The translations under genes and the position numbers were made by a program. From assembly GCF_022458985.1 (NCBI RefSeq), contig NC_061777.1, positions 11,497,668 through 11,561,667 of the forward strand: a stretch of 64,000 nt of DNA, given 5' to 3'. Shown one piece after another: positions 1 to 10,100 of this stretch (position 1 is the stretch's first letter; each line of letters starts with the position of its first letter). Source of the stretch: Mugil cephalus (taxonomy: Eukaryota; Chordata; Actinopteri; Mugiliformes; Mugilidae). Below the pieces are notes generated by a model. The model had not been told where the DNA came from, did no database searches, and saw nothing but the letters and a program-made list of their open reading frames with translations.

Positions 1-824
1 ACTTCTTTCTGATCCGTTTCCTGACGGGTCTTAAAATAGAAGTCGCTTTTAAATGCCAAAACACTCATCAGAAGATGACACTTAGGAGCTTGATCAACAA
101 GGGATCAAGAAACTTGGAAGAGTGAAGCAATATATTGACAGAGCTGAAGCCCAAGTATTGACATTTAAGTCCTGCTGGAGCTTTATCTGTCTCCATGAGT
201 CAGATTTCTGCACTTATAATCAATAACTGCAAAGACGTGATACAATTATATGATAAATTCTGATTAGATTATAGCTAATATTTGTATAGTAAGAATCAAG
301 CCATTGACTTCCCTGAAATCCAATTCTTCTGTCCAGCAATTAAAGACAGAGAAAACCAAACAGCAGCTGCGTTTCCATTGCAGTTTTTTGCAAAATAAAA
401 GCGATATTTCGTCAATTTCAATAAAGTACTTTGTATGCGTTTCCATTGTATAGTGTTTTACGAATTAGCTGTAACTGTGGTCAAGTTTAGTCTTGCAATA
501 TCCCAAAATTCTCTTAAATTTTGGTCATGTGAAACAGTCATTTCCATTTCCAGGTTTTGAACTGCGAAATTTAAAGTTTTGTGCATTTCTAGAGGTAATG
601 GAAACGCAACAAGTGACAGACTTCCAGCTGCTTATATCCGCCTCTGTATCATACATTTAGCCTGATAAGACTGGGAAACGAGAAATCTATACATGCATAT
701 GTTTCTGACTCATGTGACGTCCTGAAGTGTTCATAGTCCAACTAAATGAAATGTTTGCCGTCTTTTGTAAATAAGAGATAAAGACAGAACAACAAGACCT
801 CATTCAGGTTGTGATGGTACTTGC
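1..824 (-). other. trim36: trim36 intron 3, partial (runs off the left edge)
   Basis: This is the intron after the B-box exon. No coding sequence matching the next TRIM36 segment (which in human begins ILMCPEHE) is seen on the minus strand, so that exon lies outside the window. The intron holds one MITE-like element at 366-610 and otherwise AT-rich unique sequence. Confidence 0.7.
366..610. mobile_element. MITE-like element with terminal inverted repeats
   Basis: The left end reads GCTGCGTTTCCATTGC and the right end, on the other strand, reads GTTGCGTTTCCATTACC, giving imperfect inverted termini about 16 bp long around 245 bp of non-coding DNA. A second copy of the terminal motif (TGCGTTTCCATTGTA) occurs internally at 436-450, suggesting a nested or tandem insertion. 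No clear target-site duplication was found. The superfamily is undetermined. Confidence 0.5.
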
Positions 825-1171
825 CTTGGGCCTGAAATTTGTAGTGGGACCAACGTATTCATGCTGGGCTTTGGGCGTGCCCCAGGGATGGTGAATCTTG
901 AAGCACTCATTGCAGTAGCTGGCCTTGCAGTCCATGCAGCTCTTCGTGGCTTCTTGCTGCTGTGGAGGTTTACAGATGTTGCACATGATGGCGACGGCGG
1001 CGCGGGCGGCCTGCCGGTAGCGCTCGACGATGCTCTCAAGGGTGAAGTTACGGAACAACATGCTGATGCCCCGCTCGCCGAGGTCGATGTCATGCTGGCA
1101 GCCAGGGCACGGGATGGTGGTGACCCTGGGAGTCACAGACCCCCTGCGCCACCCGGGGGACGAGATCGAAC
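825..1171 (-). CDS. trim36: trim36 coding exon 3 (last RING cysteines and B-box 1 region)
   Basis: Residues 100-215. The acceptor follows a strong pyrimidine tract ending CTCCTCCAG. Using it, the exon begins with the residues [15 protein letters not shown], which aligns with PGWKRNSLTPR of the human protein and fixes the phase (two bases complete a codon). The exon ends after FRPK in phase 0. The following bases are GCAAGT, so the 5' splice site is GC rather than GT. Confidence 0.9.
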
Positions 1172-4100
1172 CTGGAGGAGGGCGAAGGGGAACAAGTGAG
1201 AAAAGATCACGAATAATGCGCGTTCATAGCCTTAGGCCACGCAGTTTCCAGTCTTGTCTGAGGCCCCATTTTGACATGTGAGCAACAATGTCGAATGAAT
1301 TACACTCTTTCCAAGAGTCAATTAGAGACTGAGCCCAGTTAAACAAAGCAGCCTTACATCATCAGCATGAGTTGCCAAGTATGATTTTAAAGCAAAAAAT
1401 GCCTTTAGACACATCAGGCTTTCACAAATAGGGCCTCAGCATGTCTCCCTTTGTGCGTTATTTCCACAGTGACAACTACTCAATAGAGGAATGGATGTAT
1501 CGAGCAAAAACACCAAGCAATACATTGGGAAGTTGTCACACAAGGGAAAAAGTCCAAGGAGAGACACCATCCAAGACTGGTGGGGCACCGTCAACGGGTG
1601 AAGAGATATGGGAAAGTCATGGGGAAGACAGCATCCTTGGAGCTTATAGAGAATAAACTGTCTTAATAAGAAATTCATGTCATTCAACATCTATCACAGG
1701 AGTGGAATCTAGTCTAAGTGTTCACAATGATCTGGACAAAGAAATTCATTCTATTCCCTCCCCACCCAAAAAAATGAGTGACAACGAAAATATGACAAAC
1801 CACAATATTTTTCAATCAGGCCATGTAAATGAATGGATCTGTGCGTAGACATTGAGCAAAAAATTTTGAAATAAAAATATTCAAGCGATTGAACTTTAAT
1901 ACCACATGTCCAGTTCAATGCATCAACACTTCTCACATGACAACAAATCTCCTCTTAAAGCAACTCCGCTTATAAGAGATCATATTACACAATATTGTGC
2001 TTGTTACTGATGCCGTCGCATCTTAACAAGACGTTAACAAGACGTGGAAACGGAGGAACTGTTACACAAGGCCACATCACAGACGCAAGCAGGGTCACAC
2101 TTCAAATCACTGTTACCACACTTAAAGCCAGCAAAACTGAAGCCGGTGCACAAACAACAACAAAAAAAAATGGTTCACGTTTTTGGGGGACAGGGGAAGC
2201 GAGGAGTGCTGGATTTATCTCAGTTTGCAAGCCAGTTTTTCCGCTTCGTTTCCGAGGACCTGAAAATTAAATCAAACACTCCTCAGGTAAGCCAAAGACA
2301 GGAGAACTACTTCAAAACAGCACTTCTGCGGAAAAAAGGAGCGGCTGAAGGGAAAAGCAGTGGCAGAAGAGCAGACGTAAACAACGGTGTGACACTTATA
2401 GCCATGTGCATGCCGTGTGACGTGAGCAGAAGGCTGTCAGAGTTTAGGGACGGTTCACAACACACAGAGAAAAATCTATGAGCTCACTGAAAATTAAGTT
2501 ATTGAGCTTCATGTATCAATTACCCCTCCTACCTGAATTCATTTGACAAAAAGTTGAGGTTAACATTGTGGCATGATGTTATCATGACAAAGATAGTCTG
2601 CTGATGGCTATGAAGATGACATGGTCTTTGTTAACACAAAGTCAGTGGATGAAATCTGCTGGACAGCCTCCATGTCCAAACCGATAAATGATGCAGAGTC
2701 TCAGTGTCTCTATTCATGTGTTGTTGGGTAGATTACACTGATTCTCTGGTCAGGACAGAGGGTGTGAGCGAACAAGATGCATACAGGAGATGCCTGCAGC
2801 AAAGTGTGTGTGTGTGTGTGTGTGTGTTTGCCGATTGGTGGATGTGCTGAGCAAGGCAGAGCAGAAGGCAGAAACTGACGAGTCACTGCAGAGCTAAGAG
2901 GGCCAGATTTTCATTTATTTTTTCTCCTGCACAGACAGATTATGGTATTTGAACTGACATAGCACTTTAGGTTTTGGCCTGCTACAAAAGATACAATATA
3001 ATTATATAGTAAACCCAATCGTGTCTGCAGACTTAAATTAACATTTGTTATCAAGCATGGGAATCTATAGCATACAAGGACAGCTAATGTTTTAGTTGCC
3101 AATGCGAATAGAAATCTGAGTAGCTTTGGGTTTAGATGTGACACCTAACTATTTAATTGCAATTTGTATTTGATAAATAAAGATAAATCCTCAAACGGAG
3201 TTTGTGTTCATGAAAACAAATCTAAATTAAATTTTAACCACACTACCTCCTACTTTCTGTTAAATTATTTCATTAAGTTCTCAGAGTCTGACGTTTGGTC
3301 TTAAAAACATCCACCGAGCATGTCCTGAACTAGCCGCATTAGCCTGTCTAATGGGACCAACAAAGCTGGTATTCAGTCTTGTTTTACTTGGCTGCTGCCC
3401 TTGCCCTTATTAATTCATCATCCCAAAAATGATTAGAGGTAGGTAAAATGTTTCTCCAACGTTTAAGATTGTCAAGTGAAGCATAATCAGTACCCTGAAG
3501 GCTAACATATCAGTCAGTAAAACCCTGTTAAGAATCTTGGCAAGCCTAAACTTATTGTAGGCTTTTCAGTCAGTGTGTGCGTGTGTGTTTAACTGAGAAA
3601 CAACAGAGACCTACAGTTCTCCATCTCAATAAATCAGCTTTACTTGCTACCGTGATTTACGAAATGAATGCCAAGATTAGCTGGAGCGCAGAAACCCATT
3701 CCAGCCCCACTTCAACACCTGGGAAACTTCCTCACTAACTTTTCTTTGGGTTCCTTTCAGTAATTTTTTTTCACTAGGCAACGTCTCTGCCAGAGACACC
3801 ACCAAGCTTTAGGTCCTGTCCATTAATAGCTACTTGGTCGGCCTCCTTAAACATAAGTTTACGGAGTTCATTGTTCCTATATCCTTTGTTTTCACTCAAT
3901 TTTCCTAACCTACTTAACACAAGAAAATAATTCGTCTTAGCGCCACTTTAAAATAAATCATATTAATGCTCAGTGGATGTTTTTAAAGAGTATTTTAATA
4001 TACTACTGCTAAGTGTCTAACAAAGATTTAACAGCTTGTTTTATAGCTTTAACAGCTTGTTGTTTTATAGCTTTAACTGGGTTCACTCTGTTGAAAGAGA

Positions 4101-7100
4101 TCCGTGTTATATCCTATATCCCGCAGTGTGCGTTTGTATGGTCGTGTCGGCAGAGCTGAGATGGCTACGTAGAGAGAAGGCAGAACCAAACTAGGGTTTC
4201 ACAGGGGTTCTAGTAACACTGTACTCACTACTACAGCTACTCAAAACCCGGAGCCCCCGTCTACCTCGACTTCCAAACGACCTTCGCACTGAGGCTGCAA
4301 GCAATGAACAGAGAAGTGAAGTGAGACCAACAAGAAAAATGAAAACAATACATAATAATGTGAGGTGATGCGTGAATCCAGGTTAACATCATGACATCTG
4401 GAGAAAACACAAAGCCAAACGTAAAAAGTAAACTGAAGAAAAAGTGAGCAGGAAAATAATCTAAAAAATGCAGTTAAGAGTGAAAACAGAGCATTTAAAA
4501 TATACATACATGATGTGAACACTTAAAGTACAATTAACTCTTGATTTATGCATTTTAAGCAGGTTTTTTGTTGAGTTTCATAAAAAAAAATTAAAGACTA
4601 AAGGGCGGTTTTGTGAATTTTTGTCAATAAAAGTAATAATGGTGACGCTTGTTTGGGAAATCTGTTTATTCTCATGTAAAATTACCACGAAATACACACT
4701 GCCTTCAAAAAGTGTGGTGGTCTTGTGGTGGGCTAGACGTTTTCTATACAGTCCGAGTCCACAATTTGAGGCGGGTTTGCTGGTATTTTGAGAAACTAGT
4801 ATGTTAACTTATTGCAATTTTGTTCGATAAAGCAGTTTTTGTAGTTATATCAATAACACCATCTATCTTTGTGCTAGGGCATTTCCATTTCCTACATGAA
4901 GTCGACAGGTTGTTAGCTTCCCACCTGTTAGGCTACTCCTTCACACGACTTGAATTTCGTAATTGCAAGGTCATGGTTTCATTTTGGAGGTGGCAATGAA
5001 AGTGAAGGCACTATAAATATTTTGTTTATTTATTATGCCTCAAGTATAGCTTGAATTTCATGGTGTCTTGAATTTGAAACACGTCGCCGGGGAATGTTAA
5101 AATGTTAGCATCATTTAACAAACGCAAAGTTAGCTAGCATTAACTTTGTTAGCGAACTAGCTAACGTTTTAGCTGAACAAAAAACAATGAAAACTCCCAG
5201 TGACATGTTTGTCATACAGAGCCAAACAAATTACCTCAAATTTCAGGTGGTGAATCTCTGACTGACAACTTTTATGGTTTTAACCAAACTAATGAGGTGT
5301 AGACTTCTGAGCTTTATGGTAACATAAGCTAACTTAAGCCTCTACCGAGTGTAGCTTCATATTAGCTCGTGCAGCAGTTACTGTTGAATTAACGTTAATC
5401 AAACTCTTGATAAAACAACAAACAAGCATATTTCTAAACATACAGAAACATACTGAAATCCAATCCAGTGAGTAACCAGCATTCAACTTCAAAGTGCACA
5501 CATCAAGAGTTAGTTGTCGAGCAGTTATGCAGCCAGGCTCCGTTCGAGTCCTGGTAACGTAAATCAAAATGAAGCTGAGAAACAATGCTGATGAAGTTTT
5601 CAGTAACCTCTTTCCTCTGTCTCAGCACAGCGAGGCCTGTCCGATCTGATAAATACGGAGCCTCAAGTCTTTTCTTTCTCTCCCTTCATCTAATCCCTCA
5701 GTCGTTCCTTACAGGCAGGTTGCGTCACCATGGCGACCAATGATCTGATCTCCCAGTGGCAAGGCCAGTCTGAGGACTAGTCCCCTGTGCTGCAGTGTTA
5801 ATGCGTTCATAAGGTACTTCAAGGTTTCCTAAATATTCTTAACACACAGAGAATGGGTGTTTTGTGATCTGCTGATTAAATGCACTTAAAAACAGAAACA
5901 ACCTCACAGAATAATCTGTTCTTTGAATGAGTCACACAGAGCATCAATTGACACACAGGCAGAATGAGAATGTAGAAATGACACAGAGACAGTTGCCTTT
6001 TTTGTGCACGAACTGGCTGTCGGCATGACGTGCGGTTTGTTTACTCAAAAGCAGGATTTGATATTTCCTGCGTCAACAGATGGCAGCGAAAAAAGACCTC
6101 ATTCAGGCTGAAGAGGGGGGGCTTTGAATGAGGGAGTCTAGGTTTCAGAGCCTGGTCTCAGTGGTTTTAAACCACAGCTGAATAGATCCTTCGGGTTTAG
6201 ATTATCAGTGCTGGTCTGAGGCCACTTAGCATCTGTGCTATATGAATACCAGCCAAGATAAAATATCACAAACAGATAGTCTGACTCAACAAATGCTCGC
6301 GCTGTGCCTCAAATCCATCCTACACAGTTTGGTCTGCAGCATTAAAAAAAATTTCAAGAAAAGAAATCATATCAAACCTTTAGTTATTAAAAATGACATG
6401 AAAAGCAAAGTGATCCTTTGAGATAATATAAATAAATAAAAGTTGAACATTCTGACTTGGACCAATTTGAAATTTCTTTGGGTGTTTCTTTTAATATAAA
6501 TACTTAATTTCTGAAATGTCCAATCTGTTTAATCCAGTTCTTGTCTGGCTTAGGGTTAAGATCCTGACAATATTTGTTAATTCAGAAAAACAGGAAAAAC
6601 GTTTTATCCAGCCAATGCCTTACGCCTTCATACTAGTCAACATATTGAAAACCTTTATCTAGATTAAGTGTGTAGAATGGACTTGAGAGTTCAACACCCA
6701 AACAAAAACATTCATGCAAACTCTTAAAGCTTTTAATGCCATTTGTATGCAGCACCACATTCTGTGTTGTGCAATACTACATGGCAGTTATATAGAGTTT
6801 GAACTGAAAAAGGTGCAAGTTACTTTGTGTATAAACATACTGTAAAACCAAGCCAAACAGGCAAAATGTAATGCATTTTTCTAGTCAACGTTTTGCAGCC
6901 GTCTCTCCATCAAACGAGCCCATCCCTATTATTTGCTTTGAGAACATCAAAATCTATTAATCATGCAAACTGACTGAGCAAACCTGCTTCTAATAATAAT
7001 AATAATTAGCATGAGGTGCGGAAGTTAGGCGCAGCTCTGCTCTTGTGAGGAGGGATGGTCGAGAGTGCAAATAAGACGACATCTTTATGGAAATGGCCCG

Positions 7101-10100
7101 AAGCCCAGAGCTCTCTGGAGGCAGAAAGGCCTCCTTGTGTCCCACCGTGCCGTTTTCAAGATTCAGACATTGACCTGCTCAAGCCAGGCCGCAGCGGTGC
7201 CATGCCTTCAACCGAGAGACTTCAGGAAAAAAAAAAAATAAATAAATGTTTACAAGTTTATTTAGCAACCTGCACCCTCCCCAGCGTTCCCTCCCTCCTG
7301 CTCAGCTTGGTTTTAAAATGCCTTAAAGTAGCTTACAGATACGCTTTGTTCGCTGGCGTGTACATAGAACACACACACGCCCGTATATCCAGTTAATGTT
7401 GGAATGAAAAAGATCGCCGCTCGTCTTTCAGCAACTAAAGCATTTTCTAATGAATACATGAGCACTTGCATGATTGAAGGGGATGTTTGATGCCCCGGGG
7501 GCAATTAAAAAGCCAGACAGTGAAGGCAGTTAGGGCTTGAGAGAGCTTGTCACCAGCTCTTTTCTCTCGGCAGACAAAACTACAGCTTGTCAAGCTCCTC
7601 TGCCGACTCTTTAATGAAGCCTGTAAAAGCAAACGGGATTAGAACAAGAGATGACGGATGGTTGTTACGGCCGAGCGATAAAAATGTCAAATCGTTTTTT
7701 ATGCTTGCCCTAGTTCGTCGAAAACGAGCAAGGGCAGACAGGGCTGTGTCTGCACCAAACTAAAACACAAATAGACAATTCTACTTGTTCAGTGTTTTCT
7801 CGCAACCACTAATTTGCTAAATATTTACTTACTGGTTCATCAAGTGGTACATTTTGCCTTCCCTTAGAGGCATTTGTAAGCCCTTTGTTTTTTTTCCAGT
7901 ATGTTGAAACCTGTTGAATGCAGTCATCTTGACAAGTGCAAAACTAAAAACTCAAGTTCTGGGAATGTGGATGAAGACAATGTAAAAGGAAGTTGGCACA
8001 ACCAACATAAAATTCTTACTGCCTTTCCTTGAAGATGTCACGGAGGACCTACGAGGCATTTGATGCATGCACATCATGATTATTAGCTGCCATCAGCTCG
8101 CATAACAGCTCTCATAAACCCACAACATTACAATCCTGCAACAACAGCGTTCTGAAAAGCTTTTAACCGTGGAGAAATGTGAGATCCACTTCCCTCGCCC
8201 TAATCTGCCTACAGCAATCCTGTGAAGTATTCCATCTACAGAGGGGGAAAAAAATAAAAACAAAAATGTCTTTGGATCCTTACCCCGAGACCCACCTGAT
8301 CTCACTAGCCTGTCCAGCCTCTCCATGGAGGGGGAGGGCACCCTGGACCTGGGGCTGCCCGGCAGGGAGCACTCGGAGCCGGCGTCGAAGGAGTCGTCAT
8401 GGTTCAGCATCAGCAGCTCCCTGACACACTTGTGGCAGACGCTGTGCTGGCAGGGCAGGATCAGCGGGTGGGTGAAGAGCTCCTTGCAGATGGGGCAGAT
8501 CAGCTCCCGCTCTATGTTCTTGATCGGGACCTGAAAATGAGAGACGGGATGATTGGTGTAAAAGAAAATGAAAACTTGTCGCATTTGATTTGGCGTCCTG
8601 CAGGAGGGGGACATGGGTGGGGGGCTAGGAATCTGACAGGAATAGCACCTCAGATCAGTGTGAAATAAGCTTGGAGACGAGGATAGAGCCCTCTTTGATT
8701 CCCACAACAATAACCTATTATTAGGATATTATAGATGCAACCAAAACGGGGCCATTGTCTGGAGTTTCAGCTGCGAAAACATTAATGCTGTGTCATGGAG
8801 TTTTAGGTGAAGTGCACCCTTGAGCATAGCTTCAATTGCGCTTAAAATAAAACACTAATGAAGCCGTCACAATAACGACAAACTACAGTGTGTTTCTGAT
8901 GCATTACATAAGACAGGATTAAAGCTCCGGCTAAATATAGAGAGAAAGAGTTAAAGACACGACTCCAGAGGCAGTTCGCGTTTTAACACGTTTAAAGACG
9001 ATTAGAGAAGCTCCAGAGGACAAGCCCATCCATACGCAGCCATCATCAGTGATCATTTAGCTCAGGTGGTGTAATCAAACAATAAAAAAAAAAAACTGAA
9101 GTCTGAATAAACGCCTCCGCACGTGTCTGTTAAAGACAATACCCAGCAGGATAGAGGAAGTTGGAGCATGAGAAACAGAAATCTAAATGAAACAAAGGCT
9201 CGAATTACCTCCGCTCCCATTCCACAACGCCCGGTCTCTTTATTATTACATGCACAGCGCTGTTAAACAATGACGAGCCGAAAACACGTCCCCAACTTTC
9301 CTCTCACACTTACCCCAACTGTGCTGCTGCTGCGCCGCATCTCTGCAGACATGACCGGGGGGAGACAAACACGAGCCGGTGCGGGTAAAACAACAACAAT
9401 CACGCTTTATCCGGCGTTTCGATTCGGGCTAAAAAAAGAAAAACAAACTTTCGCCGACGCGACAGGAGAAGATGCCGACAGCGACGGCCGAGTGAATTTA
9501 AATAGAGTGACGACGCTGCGCAGGGAGGCAGTGGAGGGTGAATCAGCACCAGCAGGAGGGAGGGAGGGAGAGAGGGAGGAGGGAGGAGGGAGGGGGTGGA
9601 GACGGGCAGCAGGGGAGAGTGTGTGAGAAAGGCAGAGATAGACAGAGACAGAGGGGGAGAGAGGGGGAAAGAGGAGGAGGAGGAGGAGGAGGGGTGTGAA
9701 TCTATACTATGCTGCCTTCACGCGCTCCACGTAATTCAGTCTCTTTTAGCCAAATGGTCGTGCGCGTCACCTGCGTTTGCATAGTCAAATTCTCCTTAGT
9801 TCACAGGGATCTGAATGAATGACAAACGTGTCCATTCAACTGAAGGGTCTATTTGAGGTGCTGGGAAATTGCTGTTCTTGGCTACGCTAAACAAATGCTA
9901 ACCTTCACGGAGCTTTCAAGATTTCTGCTATATTCTCCTGGTGCATTTGTTTGTCCCAGTGTACCTAATGAACTGGCTACTTTGTTTATGTGTTGCTAGT
10001 ATGTGACCATCCTGCCCACACATCTGGATATATGCCACTTGTTGATCTACATATTTTCCTACCTATACATCGATACAGATTTAGGAACACTGAGAGCGAT

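Noticed and set aside
2044..2481. 145-codon plus-strand open frame in trim36 intron 2
   Set aside because: No recognisable domain, low-complexity composition, no splice context, opposite strand to the gene; looks like chance.
5520..5560. tRNA-like B-box (GTTCGAGTCC)
   Set aside because: No matching A-box or cloverleaf stems upstream on the same strand.
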